From Pirellula sp. SH-Sr6A (GTDB lineage Bacteria > Planctomycetota > Planctomycetia > Pirellulales > Pirellulaceae), in assembly GCF_001610875.1 (NCBI RefSeq), contig NZ_CP011272.1, positions 694,397-758,396 of the forward strand: a stretch of 64,000 nt of DNA, in the 5' to 3' direction. Shown here piece by piece: positions 53,574 to 62,939 of this stretch. Numbering within the stretch: position 1 is the first letter of the stretch; the number at the start of each line of letters is the position of its first letter. The notes below the pieces were generated by a model that was not told the origin of the DNA, made no database searches, and saw only the letters and a program-made list of their open reading frames with translations. The translations under genes were made by a program, and so were the position numbers.

Positions 53574-54878
53574 TTGAGCCGTTCCATCGCTTCCTTGTTG
53601 CTTTTGGTTGTATCAACTCTCGCACCGATTTGCGCTTCAGCTGCAGATTGGACCATCCCCGTCGCAGGGAACGCGTTTCGACTTGAGCCAACAGATGAAG
53701 GACGCCGCGGCGGCTTTCAACGCGATGGAAGTCTTCGATTGTCCAAGCCGAGTGACCAGTACGTTGTTTACTTTCGCGTTGACCGCCCAGCCACATTTCA
53801 GCTTTCGGCGCGCGTTCGATCCCATGGAGACGGCGGGAGTGTGCGATGGAAGGTCCGGGATCGTTCTTTCTCGGTGAAAGCGCAGGGCAACGAGTTCGAA
53901 TTGGTACAAGTTGGAGAAATCGTTGCAGAGAAGGCAGGTTACGTACGTATCGAAATCTCCGGTGAGGAAGGGAACGGCCCTGATGGTGTTGAACTACAGG
54001 ACTTACAAGTCTCCTCCCAAACCGAAGGGCTCGTCGTCGACTTTGTTCGGAGCAACGACGGAAACATGTTTTATTGGGGGCGCCGAGGGCCATCGGTGCA
54101 CCTGACTTACGAAACTCCTAAGAATCTTTCCCTCCAGTACGCCTATAGCGAAATCACGGTTCCGGCTGGTATGGACCAGGAAGGTTCATACTTTATGGCC
54201 AATGGTTTTTCCGAAGGATACTTTGGATTCCAGGTTAACGGTCCTCAAGAGCGTCGGGTTCTTTTCTCCGTTTGGAGTCCTTTTCAAACCGATAATCCAA
54301 AAGAGATTCCAGAGGAGCAAAGAATTCAAAAGCTCGCATCGGGTCCCGACGTTCGGATCGGCGAGTTTGGAAACGAAGGATCTGGTGGCCAGAGCTACTT
54401 GATCTACCCTTGGCATGCCGGAACGACCTATCGATTCCTCACCGAAGTGAAACCGGATCCGAATTCGACCGAACACACAATCTATACCTCTTGGTTTGGA
54501 AACAAGGAACAGGATGAATGGCGACTGATCGCCAGTTTTCGCCGTCCGAAGACCAGTACCCACCTGCGCGGTTTTCATTCCTTCCTTGAAAACTTCAATC
54601 CACAATTTGGCCATCTGACGCGAGGGGCAAACTATGGCAACGTTTGGGTAGTCGATACGCAAGGAGAGTGGCACGAGTGCACCCGTGCGAGGCTCTCCGC
54701 GGACGCTACCGCGAAAGGTCGCCATCGGCTGGATTTTGACGGGGGAGCCAAAGGAAACCACTTCTTTATGCAAAACTGTGGCTTCTTTGACCAAACAGGC
54801 CGTGTCGGAGAATTCTTTAGCCGCGAATCCACGGCGCCTGACAAGCCAAAGATCGACTTCGCATCCCTGCCGAAATAA
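53574..54878 (+). CDS. Secreted DUF3472 protein with N-terminal DUF5077-like domain
   Basis: A 434-residue exported protein. TTG 53574, preceded by GGAG at seven nt, gives a signal peptide cleaved near ASAAD. Residues about 25-150 look like DUF5077, a carbohydrate-binding-like beta sandwich (DWTIPVAGNAFRLEP, LRLSKPSDQYVVYFRV). The rest matches DUF3472 (SLQYAYSEITVPAG, YFGFQVNGPQERRVLFSVW). DUF3472 proteins are found in polysaccharide-degrading bacteria, but no activity is established. It is monocistronic, with 162 bp before the antiporter gene. Confidence 0.8.
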   Translation: MSRSIASLLLLVVSTLAPICASAADWTIPVAGNAFRLEPTDEGRRGGFQRDGSLRLSKPSDQYVVYFRVDRPATFQLSARVRSHGDGGSVRWKVRDRSFSVKAQGNEFELVQVGEIVAEKAGYVRIEISGEEGNGPDGVELQDLQVSSQTEGLVVDFVRSNDGNMFYWGRRGPSVHLTYETPKNLSLQYAYSEITVPAGMDQEGSYFMANGFSEGYFGFQVNGPQERRVLFSVWSPFQTDNPKEIPEEQRIQKLASGPDVRIGEFGNEGSGGQSYLIYPWHAGTTYRFLTEVKPDPNSTEHTIYTSWFGNKEQDEWRLIASFRRPKTSTHLRGFHSFLENFNPQFGHLTRGANYGNVWVVDTQGEWHECTRARLSADATAKGRHRLDFDGGAKGNHFFMQNCGFFDQTGRVGEFFSRESTAPDKPKIDFASLPK

Positions 54879-55040
54879 ACAACCCTCTGCACCGAGGCAT
54901 TGTGTCCGTTTGCATGGTCGAACCTAGCTTTTGACGTCCACAAAGATTGGTTTGACGTTACAATCCCGGAACATTTTTGTAGGTCGGAAGTGCCTGCTCG
55001 CATCCGAGAGACTCCAATGGACAGAGTTGAGTGAGGAAAG

Positions 55041-56312
55041 ATGAACCCATCGACGTTAGAAATCGTTGCGACGATCCTTTTTGTTCTGGCAGTTCTCCAC
55101 ACGTTTGCGGTCAAGCAATTCGCCAAGTGGGCTCACAAGTATCCGGCAGGATCCATCCCTGAGAATCTGCTCCACTTTCTCGCCGAAACCGAAGTCGTAT
55201 TCGGGCTTTGGGGGGCAGCCCTGTTTGCTGCTGTGGCGGCGCTCAGAGGCTCAGTCGACGAGGCGGTTCAATACATCGAGGGACTCAACTACACAGAAGC
55301 GAAATTCGTTTTGGTGGTGATGGTGGTCGCCGCTACTCGTCCGATTGTGATGCTGGGTGAAGCGATTCTTAGTGGGTTGGCCAGTCTTCTCCCGCTGCCG
55401 AAGAGCGTTTCGTTCTACTTGGTCGCGCTCTCCGTCGGTCCATTGCTCGGATCCTTCATCACCGAGCCCGCGTCAATGACACTTCTCGCAATTGTTCTCA
55501 AGCGTCGTTATTTCGATAACGGCATATCGTACAAGCTTGCGTATGCCACATTGGGGCTCCTGTTTGTCAATATTTCTATCGGCGGTACGCTTACTCACTT
55601 CGCAGCCCCTCCGGTACTGATGGTCGCCCACACCTGGCACTGGGATACTTGGTTCATGTTATCTCATTTTGGTTGGCGAGCGGTATTGAGCGCCATTGCG
55701 TCTTCCATCGTCGTGGTAGTGATCTTCCGAAAGGAATTGACCGGGTTGGAGGTACTGGAAGACCGACGCGAAACCGTTCCCTACTGGTTGACGGCCTTGC
55801 ATTTGTTTTTCCTCGCTGCTGTCGTGTACTTCGCTCACCATCCGGATGTGTTCTTCGGAGTGTTCATGTTGTTCTTAGGGCTGACCACTGCGACGCGCGA
55901 GTACCAAGACAACTTGAAGTTGCGTGAAGGGCTTCTCGTGGGGTTCTTCCTGGCTGGACTTGTGACTCTCGGTAGTTTGCAGCAATATTGGCTCAAGCCT
56001 CTCATTGAGTCCTTGGATGGATCGATGCTCTATTTTGGAGCCACAGCATTGACGGCGGTAACCGACAACGCCGCTTTGACATATCTAGGCTCATTGGTCG
56101 AAGGCATCAGCGACGATCTAAAGTATGCCTTGGTTGCCGGAGCTGTAACCGGCGGGGGCTTGACTGTGATCGCCAATGCGCCGAACCCAGCAGGAGTTGG
56201 AATCCTCCAAACATCGAAGGCCTTTGGTTCCGAAGGCATCAGTCCGTTGGGGTTGTTAACGGGTGCTATAGGCCCGACCCTCATCGCAATTGTCTTCTTC
56301 TGGTTCATGTGA
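55041..56312 (+). CDS. Putative Na+/H+ antiporter
   Basis: A 423-residue membrane protein with about twelve hydrophobic helices, matching the putative Na+/H+ antiporter family (PF07399 type). Landmarks are the N-terminal LEIVATILFVLAVLHTF, SVGPLLGSFITEPASMTLLAI and ALTAVTDNAALTYLGSLVEG. The last carries Asp and Asn in a half-helix, like the ion site of ArsB/NhaD-type carriers. ATG 55041 is the start, with GAGGAAAG upstream. ilvA begins 6 nt after its stop, so the two are probably an operon, though no functional link is obvious. That sodium is the ion is by family name only. Confidence 0.85.
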   Translation: MNPSTLEIVATILFVLAVLHTFAVKQFAKWAHKYPAGSIPENLLHFLAETEVVFGLWGAALFAAVAALRGSVDEAVQYIEGLNYTEAKFVLVVMVVAATRPIVMLGEAILSGLASLLPLPKSVSFYLVALSVGPLLGSFITEPASMTLLAIVLKRRYFDNGISYKLAYATLGLLFVNISIGGTLTHFAAPPVLMVAHTWHWDTWFMLSHFGWRAVLSAIASSIVVVVIFRKELTGLEVLEDRRETVPYWLTALHLFFLAAVVYFAHHPDVFFGVFMLFLGLTTATREYQDNLKLREGLLVGFFLAGLVTLGSLQQYWLKPLIESLDGSMLYFGATALTAVTDNAALTYLGSLVEGISDDLKYALVAGAVTGGGLTVIANAPNPAGVGILQTSKAFGSEGISPLGLLTGAIGPTLIAIVFFWFM

Positions 56313-56318
56313 CCCATC

Positions 56319-57854
56319 GTGAGAGTCGATCCGTTGGACAGCGACCTTTTGGAGTATTTGCGGAGGATCCTTAATTCCCGCGTGTACGATGTGGCTATCG
56401 AGACCTCCCTCGAGAGGGCGGAGAAGCTTTCGCAGCGTGTGAAGAATCCTGTTTGGCTCAAACGGGAGGACACGCAACCGGTTCACAGTTTCAAGCTGCG
56501 CGGTGCCTACAACAAGATGTCGCGATTGTCCCGCGAAGAACTTGATCGCGGAGTTCTCTGTGCGTCAGCTGGGAATCATGCCCAAGGTGTCGCGTTGAGT
56601 GCGAAGCGCTTGGGATGCCGAGCCGTTGTCGTCATGCCGTTGACAACACCGCGTCTCAAGTCCGATGCAGTACGGTCCCTCGGTGCAGATGTTCGTTTAG
56701 CGGGGGACAGTTACTCAGACGCGTATGCCTACGCCTTGGAACTCCAGCGAGAGGAAGGCTTGATCTTTGTCCATCCCTTCGATGATCCGGACGTGATCGC
56801 GGGGCAAGGTACCATCGGAATGGAGATTCTGAGGCAAGCTCATCATCCAATCCATGCGGTCTTTGTAGCCATTGGTGGTGGCGGTTTGATCGCAGGTGTT
56901 GCGGCCTACATCAAAGCCATACGACCCGAAATCAAAGTGATCGGTGTTCAAATGATCGACTCCGATGGGATGATTCGGTCCGTGGAAGCCGGCGCAATTA
57001 TCCCTCTGCAAGACGTTGGGTTGTTCTCCGATGGCACGGCTGTGAAACAAGTAGGGGAAGAGACCTTTCGATTAACTCGCAATCTGGTCGACGGGTTTGT
57101 TCGAGTCAACACGGACGCTGTCTGCGCTGCGATCAAGGATGCTTTTGAGGATACACGCAGCATCTTAGAGCCTGCCGGGGCTCTGGGTATCGCTGGGTTG
57201 AAACAATACGTTCAGCAAACCGGGATTCGCGATCAGCACCTCGTCGCAGTCACTTGTGGCGCCAACATGAATTTCGATCGACTTCGCTTCGTCGCTGAAC
57301 GAGCCGAGTCCGGGGAAGAAAGAGAAGTCCTGTTAGCCGTCACAATCCCGGAAAAACCAGGGAGTTTTCGAAAACTCTGCGAGTCGATCGGTAGCAGAAA
57401 TATCACTGAGTTCAATTACCGAATGTCGGATACCGATCAAGCCCATGTATTGGTCGGGTTATCGATCCAGGACCACCATGAAATACCCATTCTGTGCAGC
57501 ATGCTCGAAGACGTGGGCTTCCGTACGATTGATCTGGCCGAGAACGAACTCGCGAAAGAGCACCTTCGCCATATGGTTGGAGGAAGGAGTCGAGTGAATG
57601 GTAAGGAACGGGTTTATCGATTTGAGTTCCCCGAGAGATTGGGAGCGTTGTCCAAATTTCTAGTGAACATGCGCCCCAATTGGAACATCAGCTTGTTTCA
57701 TTATCGCAATCAAGGTGCTGATTACGGGCGCGTTCTCGTTGGGATTCAATTCCAAAAGGACGAAGAGCAATCGTTTCAGAAAGCGATGTCCCATCTCGGT
57801 TATCATTTTATCGACGAGACACAAAATCCTGCTTACCAAATGTTTTTGAGATAG
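56319..57854 (+). CDS. ilvA: Biosynthetic threonine ammonia-lyase (threonine deaminase)
   Basis: Converts threonine to 2-ketobutyrate and ammonia, committing carbon to isoleucine. It is a fold-type II PLP enzyme: K59 in HSFKLRGAYNKM is the Schiff-base lysine, and IGGGGLIAG binds the PLP phosphate. Two ACT-like domains at the C-terminus (VTIPEKPGSFRKLCESIG and FEFPERLGALSKFLVNM) mark it as the biosynthetic form inhibited by isoleucine and activated by valine in known members. The 511-residue length fits. Start GTG 56319 lies 6 nt after the antiporter's stop. rtcA follows after 88 nt. Confidence 0.95.
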   Translation: MRVDPLDSDLLEYLRRILNSRVYDVAIETSLERAEKLSQRVKNPVWLKREDTQPVHSFKLRGAYNKMSRLSREELDRGVLCASAGNHAQGVALSAKRLGCRAVVVMPLTTPRLKSDAVRSLGADVRLAGDSYSDAYAYALELQREEGLIFVHPFDDPDVIAGQGTIGMEILRQAHHPIHAVFVAIGGGGLIAGVAAYIKAIRPEIKVIGVQMIDSDGMIRSVEAGAIIPLQDVGLFSDGTAVKQVGEETFRLTRNLVDGFVRVNTDAVCAAIKDAFEDTRSILEPAGALGIAGLKQYVQQTGIRDQHLVAVTCGANMNFDRLRFVAERAESGEEREVLLAVTIPEKPGSFRKLCESIGSRNITEFNYRMSDTDQAHVLVGLSIQDHHEIPILCSMLEDVGFRTIDLAENELAKEHLRHMVGGRSRVNGKERVYRFEFPERLGALSKFLVNMRPNWNISLFHYRNQGADYGRVLVGIQFQKDEEQSFQKAMSHLGYHFIDETQNPAYQMFLR

Positions 57855-57942
57855 CCCCGAGCCTTTTTGGAGAACGTGCTCTCTATCGCCTCGCGGTACC
57901 AATCAAAAACATTGAATTCTTCGACGCAGGTGTACGACGTTT

Positions 57943-58965
57943 ATGCTAGAAATCGATGGATCGCGAGGGGAGGGTGGGGGACAAATTCTCCGCACATCCC
58001 TGTCCCTATCCACCCTCACGCAGACTCCAATCCGTCTGTTCCATATTAGGTCAAATCGATCTCGACCGGGATTGCAAAATCAGCATCTGGTGTCGGTTCT
58101 CGCGGCTGGACGAATCTGCGACGCAGAGATCTCGGGGGCTGTTCTCGGTTCACGGGAGATTTGCTTTCGACCTGGGCCGATCCGAGGGGGCGATTATTCC
58201 TTTTCGATCGGCTCTGCGGGGAGTTGTATGCTGGTTTTGCAAACGATTCTACTACCGCTTGTTTTGGCGGATTCCCCGTCTCGCCTTGTGTTAGAAGGAG
58301 GCACGCACAATCCATTCGCCCCAACCGTACACTTCCTAAACGCATGCTACCTCCCACTGCTAAGAAAGATGGGCATCCAAGTCGAATTGAAACTTGAGAG
58401 GCCCGGCTTTTATCCTGCCGGAGGAGGGCGGTGCACTGTGGACATAAAGCCTTCGGTCGATGGTCTACGACCTATCGAAGTGCTTGAGCGTGGGCAGTTA
58501 CGGTCGCAAAGCGTGCATGCCTTGATCTCCCAATTGCCCGAATCGATCGCGAATCGCGAACTTCAGGTAGCACTCCGTGTCTTGCAATGGTCCAAGAAGT
58601 CCGTGAGGCAGGAACAAGTAGAATCACTTGGGCCAGGTAATGTCTTACTCGTACATTGCGAGTTTGAACACGTATCGGAACTCGTCTCCGGTGTCGGAGA
58701 AAAGGGGAAATCAGCGGAGATCGTTGCGAAAAATGCGGCCCGCGCCATGCAGGCCTACCTAAAAAGCGACGCTCCGATCGGATTGCATTTGGCGGATCAG
58801 CTTCTCTTACCGCTTGCCCTAGCAGGTGGCGGAGAATTGCGATGTCAGGGCATCACGGAACACACCTTGACCAATATCGGGACCATCCAATTATTTCTTC
58901 CGATTTCCATTGCCCATCGAGCGCTCGCCGACGGCACTTATCATGTTGCACTGGCAAAGGAGTAA
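57943..58965 (+). CDS. rtcA: RNA 3'-terminal phosphate cyclase
   Basis: Uses ATP to convert RNA 3'-phosphate ends to 2',3'-cyclic phosphates, with an adenylyl-histidine intermediate. The 340-residue protein has the RtcA N-terminus EIDGSRGEGGGQILRTSL, the central GGTHNPFAPTVHFLN and RPGFYPAGGG, and the catalytic histidine H282 in HLADQLLLPLALAGGGEL. It is closely linked to rtcB (4-nt gap, with the rtcB ribosome site AAGGAG at the end of rtcA), so the two make an RNA repair pair. The sigma-54 activator RtcR, often next to this pair in proteobacteria, is absent here. Start ATG 57943 gives the conserved N-terminus. Confidence 0.93.
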   Translation: MLEIDGSRGEGGGQILRTSLSLSTLTQTPIRLFHIRSNRSRPGLQNQHLVSVLAAGRICDAEISGAVLGSREICFRPGPIRGGDYSFSIGSAGSCMLVLQTILLPLVLADSPSRLVLEGGTHNPFAPTVHFLNACYLPLLRKMGIQVELKLERPGFYPAGGGRCTVDIKPSVDGLRPIEVLERGQLRSQSVHALISQLPESIANRELQVALRVLQWSKKSVRQEQVESLGPGNVLLVHCEFEHVSELVSGVGEKGKSAEIVAKNAARAMQAYLKSDAPIGLHLADQLLLPLALAGGGELRCQGITEHTLTNIGTIQLFLPISIAHRALADGTYHVALAKE

Positions 58966-58969
58966 CACC

Positions 58970-60367
58970 ATGAAAACGCGTGAACTCAACAATCTAGGAA
59001 TCCCAAAAGGCATGGCGATGCAGTCCGCAGTCGCATGTGTTCGCCTCGCCTCCCAAGCGGGTTTGAACCACTCGGAGCTGCGTGAAAAAGTGCAGTCGTT
59101 GGTTGCGAACCCTACGGGGCATCTAACAGATCCCATTTGGAAAGACTTGGCTCAGACGCTGGATCAGGTATTCGCATCGCAAGCTCGATATGTCGGCCGG
59201 GATCAAGCAGCATCGTGGCGACAATGGGGCGACGATATCGATCCAGGTGCCATCGGACAAATGGAAGACGCCTGTCGATTGCCCGTGACTGTGGTTGGAG
59301 CTTTGATGCCAGACGCCCACGTCGGCTACGGATTACCCATCGGAGGCGTACTCGCCACAAAGGACTGCGTGATTCCCTATGCAGTGGGGGTCGATATTGC
59401 ATGTAGGATGAAATTGACAGTTCTCGACATGCCGGTCGAAACGCTGGAAAACGATTCCGAACGACTGAGAAACGCTTTGGAGCGGGAAACGCAATTTGGG
59501 ATTGGCGCCAGCTTCAAACGTCGTCGTCAGCACGATGTGATGGACGCGGATTGGTCCGTGTCGCCGATTACGGCGGAAAACAAGGACAAGGCTTGGAAGC
59601 AGCTTGGGACCAGCGGTAGCGGCAACCACTTCGTTGAATTTGGCGTGCTAACATTGCCTGAATCGGATTTGGGATTGGACTCCGGCAGATACCTTGCCTT
59701 GCTAAGTCATAGCGGCTCTCGGGGTACGGGTGCATCGGTTTGTTCGCATTACAGCGAGATCGCAAAACGAATGCACCCTGAACTTCCTCGCGAACTCAGC
59801 AACCTAGCTTGGCTCGACCTGAATTCGCAGGAGGGGAAAGAGTATTGGGATGCCATGAATTTAATGGGACACTATGCGGCAGCCAATCACGCCTGTATCC
59901 ACCGCGCAATTGCCGAACATTTGGGTGTTGAGGTGATGCTCGACGTCGAGAATCACCACAATTTCGCTTGGCGAGAATCGCACGGCGGGGAGGAGCTCAT
60001 TGTCCATCGGAAGGGAGCGACCCCTGCTGGAAGTGGCGTGCTAGGGATCATCCCCGGATCGATGGGGGCGCCTGGCTACATCGTTCGTGGAAAAGGGGTG
60101 AAAGCCTCTCTCCTGAGCGCTTCGCACGGTGCAGGACGCAAGATGAGCCGGACAGCGGCGATGAAGCAATTTCAATGGAAAGACGTGATGAAATTCCTAG
60201 CAGAACGCCAAGTCACGTTGCTCTCGGCTGGACTGGACGAGGTTCCCATGGCGTACAAGGACATTGAGCAAGTCATGGCGGCTCAATCTGACTTGGTGGA
60301 AAAGGTTGCGAGATTCGACCCCAGACTGGTCAAGATGGCCAAGGCCGGTGAACGACCTGAGGACTAA
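58970..60367 (+). CDS. rtcB: RtcB RNA ligase
   Basis: Joins RNA 2',3'-cyclic phosphate or 3'-phosphate ends to 5'-OH ends using GTP and Mn2+, in RNA repair or tRNA splicing. The 465-residue protein has the metal ligands in GVDIAC (D142, C145), GSGNHF (H220), SHSGSRGTG (H247) and ENHHNF (H329/H330). The guanylylated histidine H346 is in HRKGATPAGSG. ATG 58970 is chosen because AAGGAG lies upstream with a spacing of about 7 nt and the longer frame overlaps rtcA. It forms an operon with rtcA, and a hairpin follows about 10 nt after the stop. Cells without spliced tRNAs use RtcB for damage repair, which is the likely role here. Confidence 0.95.
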   Translation: MKTRELNNLGIPKGMAMQSAVACVRLASQAGLNHSELREKVQSLVANPTGHLTDPIWKDLAQTLDQVFASQARYVGRDQAASWRQWGDDIDPGAIGQMEDACRLPVTVVGALMPDAHVGYGLPIGGVLATKDCVIPYAVGVDIACRMKLTVLDMPVETLENDSERLRNALERETQFGIGASFKRRRQHDVMDADWSVSPITAENKDKAWKQLGTSGSGNHFVEFGVLTLPESDLGLDSGRYLALLSHSGSRGTGASVCSHYSEIAKRMHPELPRELSNLAWLDLNSQEGKEYWDAMNLMGHYAAANHACIHRAIAEHLGVEVMLDVENHHNFAWRESHGGEELIVHRKGATPAGSGVLGIIPGSMGAPGYIVRGKGVKASLLSASHGAGRKMSRTAAMKQFQWKDVMKFLAERQVTLLSAGLDEVPMAYKDIEQVMAAQSDLVEKVARFDPRLVKMAKAGERPED

Positions 60368-60377
60368 CAAAGAACAG

Positions 60378-60397
60378 ACGCTGGCAACCACCAGCGT
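60378..60397. terminator. Bidirectional hairpin between rtcB and the sulfatase gene
   Basis: ACGCTGG (60378-60384) pairs with CCAGCGT (60391-60397) around a 6-nt loop, between two convergent genes. On the plus strand it is followed shortly by TTTT; the minus-strand side has several T in TTCTTTGTT. It could end both transcripts. Confidence 0.6.
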
Positions 60398-60409
60398 CCG
60401 TTCACTTTT

Positions 60410-61981
60410 CTAAAGTCTTGACCTTCCTGCTTGGATAATCTCCGTCAATTTCTGATCGAGCTGTTGTGTTCGATCCGGATGTTGCTCGCTCAGATCCTTC
60501 GACTCTCCTGGATCCGACTCCAGATCGAAAAGTTGCAGTCGCTTCATGTTGCTGGGAACGAGTCGAAGGTGAACATTGGTCGCTTTTCCGGAAGCATGCC
60601 GCATCAGCTTCCATTTTCCGGAACGCAATCCAAAGTTTCCGCTGGATCCATTGTCTTGCTGGAGAACCCAGTCTCGCCCTTTGGCTCCCTCTTTTCCAAG
60701 CAACGCGTCGAGAACGTTTTGGCTGTCGAGACACGCATCGTTTGGTAAAGGTATATCCAGCATTGCGGCAAAGCTCGCGGCAAAATCGGTCGTCGTCACC
60801 AAGGCATCGGAAACAACCCGCTTGGGGACTTGCGATGGCCAGGACACAAGGAACGGTGTTCTCGTTCCGCCTTCGCAGACGTTGTACTTGCCCCCGAGGA
60901 ATGGGCCAGCGGGCTTGTGATCCCCCAACTTCTCGATTGCATCATCCTTGTATCCGTCGTCTAGCACCGGACCGTTGTCGCTGCAGAATATGACGATGGT
61001 GTTGTCTCGCTTATCCAACTTTTCAAGGGTGGAAAGAAGTTGGCCAACGTTCCAGTCCAATTCGAGGATAGCGTCACCGCGCGGGCCCAGCCCGGATTTG
61101 CCTTGGAATCGTTCGTGCACCATTCGCGGCACATGGATGTCATGTGAGGCAAAAAAGAGAAAAAAGGGTTGCTCCCCCACCGAAGCGATCCACTCCTGAT
61201 TCTCTTTCGCCCAAGCGTCTGCGAGATCCTCATCGCGAAAGCGAGCCCTGATGCCTCCTGTGTAAAAACCAATGCGCCCGATTCCGTTGTGGATGGTTTG
61301 ATTGTGACCGTGAGACCAATCCATCCGAAGCGTGGACCGATGCGTGACTCCCGTGGGATGATCCTCCGAGGGCTTCTTCGAACCGATCCATAACGGATCC
61401 TTGGGGTCCAAGTTCACCACATGCGAATTTCGAACGTAGACCTGCGGAACACGGTCGTTCGTCGTTGGAAGGATGAACGAATGATCAAATCCAATATGAT
61501 TGGGACTTGGGTTGATCTCACCATTCCATTGAGGTCCCGGCTCAGCTCCCGCGTTCGGCCCAAGCCCCAAGTGCCATTTACCAATTACCGCGGTCTTGTA
61601 TCCCCCCTTCTGGAATATCGACGGAAGGGTCAGTGCTCCAGGCTGGACAAGAGCCGGACTATCGGGTGGCGCCACCCCAGTTCCCTTCTGACGAAACGCA
61701 AAAGTGCCGGTGAGCAACGAGTAGCGTGTGGGAGTGCATGTCGACGCGGAACAGTAGCCGCTTGTGAAGCGAATACCCGAATGGGCGAGAGAATCGATAT
61801 GAGGAGTCTCGATCGACTTGGCACCGTAGCACGAGAGATCCCCGTATCCAAGGTCGTCCGCCATAATGACCACCACATTTGGACGGCTTACGGCCGGACG
61901 TTGCTCTACTCCGAATCCGACGGTCGAGAGAGCCGAGGTCAAAAGAGCGCCTGTGGCAACTAAAAGAACCAATGGTCGCAT
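60410..61981 (-). CDS. Secreted sulfatase
   Basis: A second formylglycine-dependent sulfatase, 523 residues, with a signal peptide (LLVATGALLTSALSTVG). Motifs are VVVIMADDLGYGDLSCYG (metal-binding Asp pair), STCTPTRYSLLTG, whose CTPTR cysteine becomes formylglycine, GKWHLGLG, and FCSDNGPVLDDG. It is longer than the sulfatase at 31.3 kb and of a different subfamily, so the two probably act on different sulfated glycans. ATG 61981 is the start. A short purine-rich GA repeat (AGAGAAAGAGAGAGAGAG near 62000) lies just upstream. It is convergent with rtcB. Confidence 0.92.
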   Translation of the reverse strand: MRPLVLLVATGALLTSALSTVGFGVEQRPAVSRPNVVVIMADDLGYGDLSCYGAKSIETPHIDSLAHSGIRFTSGYCSASTCTPTRYSLLTGTFAFRQKGTGVAPPDSPALVQPGALTLPSIFQKGGYKTAVIGKWHLGLGPNAGAEPGPQWNGEINPSPNHIGFDHSFILPTTNDRVPQVYVRNSHVVNLDPKDPLWIGSKKPSEDHPTGVTHRSTLRMDWSHGHNQTIHNGIGRIGFYTGGIRARFRDEDLADAWAKENQEWIASVGEQPFFLFFASHDIHVPRMVHERFQGKSGLGPRGDAILELDWNVGQLLSTLEKLDKRDNTIVIFCSDNGPVLDDGYKDDAIEKLGDHKPAGPFLGGKYNVCEGGTRTPFLVSWPSQVPKRVVSDALVTTTDFAASFAAMLDIPLPNDACLDSQNVLDALLGKEGAKGRDWVLQQDNGSSGNFGLRSGKWKLMRHASGKATNVHLRLVPSNMKRLQLFDLESDPGESKDLSEQHPDRTQQLDQKLTEIIQAGRSRL

Positions 61982-62068
61982 GCGATGTCACCCCAAAATA
62001 ACAGAGAAAGAGAGAGAGAGTTCCCTTCGGGCGAGTTCGTTAGTATACACCACACCTCAAGTCGTATT

Positions 62069-62914
62069 TCAGTACTCCGATTGCCAAGAGAATTGCGAAC
62101 GATAAACGCGCACAGAGGCAGCAAACAACAAGGTAACGGTGAAGAGTGCGACAATACCGAGGTGCACCGATGTCGCTTCGGGCGAAACGAGGATCTCGTC
62201 GAGCGGCCGTGGTAACTTTTCGCCGGAGAGAAGCGTGTTGACCAAAACCGAACGGAGTCGGTAACTGATTGTAAAGCGATTGATCAAGGCGGGTATCCAA
62301 GCCAGGATGCCTTCCACCACCACTGTATAAGCAAAAGCGACAACCATTGCCCGCTTCTGAAAAAACGTCCCGATGGCAACAAATAGGGCTCCATGGGCCA
62401 TTGCAGATAACACGCACAAGAGGACGCATACCTTCCACGTAGCGAGAGGGTCTGGTGTCTTGAGCAAGGGAGCGACCAATGAAACTGACACAATGGTGCA
62501 ACTACTTGTCCAGAGCAATGCTGCGAGGTACTTACCCCATAGCATCATCCAGCGGGCGTAGGGCCTGACTACGCTATAGACCCAAGTCTGCCCCTCCAGT
62601 TCCGCATGCACTACGGGAGTCGCCCAAAGCAGCATACTGAGGATCGTAACGATTTCAATTTGAAGAACGAAAACCAGGGCGAGCAAGGTGTACCAGACTT
62701 GCTCCGAGTATCGAATCCCGCCTCTCTCTGCAAGTGTCCTCACGGCGAAAATAATGCCAACCGGAAAAAGCGCAAGGCCGAACCAAGCCGCGATGCGAAT
62801 CGGAGTGAACGAACGCAGGGATTCATATCGCAGCACGCCACAAACTCCTCGGATCAGCGACTGGATCGATTGCTGATTCGGGGGATCTGAGAGCGTCGAG
62901 GTCGGAGCATTCAT
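62069..62914 (-). CDS. ABC transporter permease (ABC-2-like)
   Basis: A 281-residue membrane protein with about six helices, of the ABC-2 type permease layout. The N-terminal 20 residues are hydrophilic. The first helices are at FGLALFPVGIIFAV and WYTLLALVFVLQIEIVTILSML, the last at IVALFTVTLLFAASVRVY. ATG 62914 is taken because it follows the ATPase stop by 25 nt; a longer frame would overlap the ATPase gene. Together with the upstream ATPase and the partial membrane protein it makes an export operon. Substrate unknown. Confidence 0.75.
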   Translation of the reverse strand: MNAPTSTLSDPPNQQSIQSLIRGVCGVLRYESLRSFTPIRIAAWFGLALFPVGIIFAVRTLAERGGIRYSEQVWYTLLALVFVLQIEIVTILSMLLWATPVVHAELEGQTWVYSVVRPYARWMMLWGKYLAALLWTSSCTIVSVSLVAPLLKTPDPLATWKVCVLLCVLSAMAHGALFVAIGTFFQKRAMVVAFAYTVVVEGILAWIPALINRFTISYRLRSVLVNTLLSGEKLPRPLDEILVSPEATSVHLGIVALFTVTLLFAASVRVYRSQFSWQSEY

Positions 62915-62939
62915 AGATAGGATCGCGGTAAAGGTTACG

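Noticed and set aside
57943-60367. An RNA-based defence island around rtcA-rtcB
   Set aside because: No nuclease, reverse transcriptase, CRISPR or toxin gene is adjacent; the neighbours are metabolic.
61999-62021. GA-rich repeat before the second sulfatase as a phase-variable tract
   Set aside because: It is short, imperfect and outside the coding sequence, and no reading-frame effect is expected.
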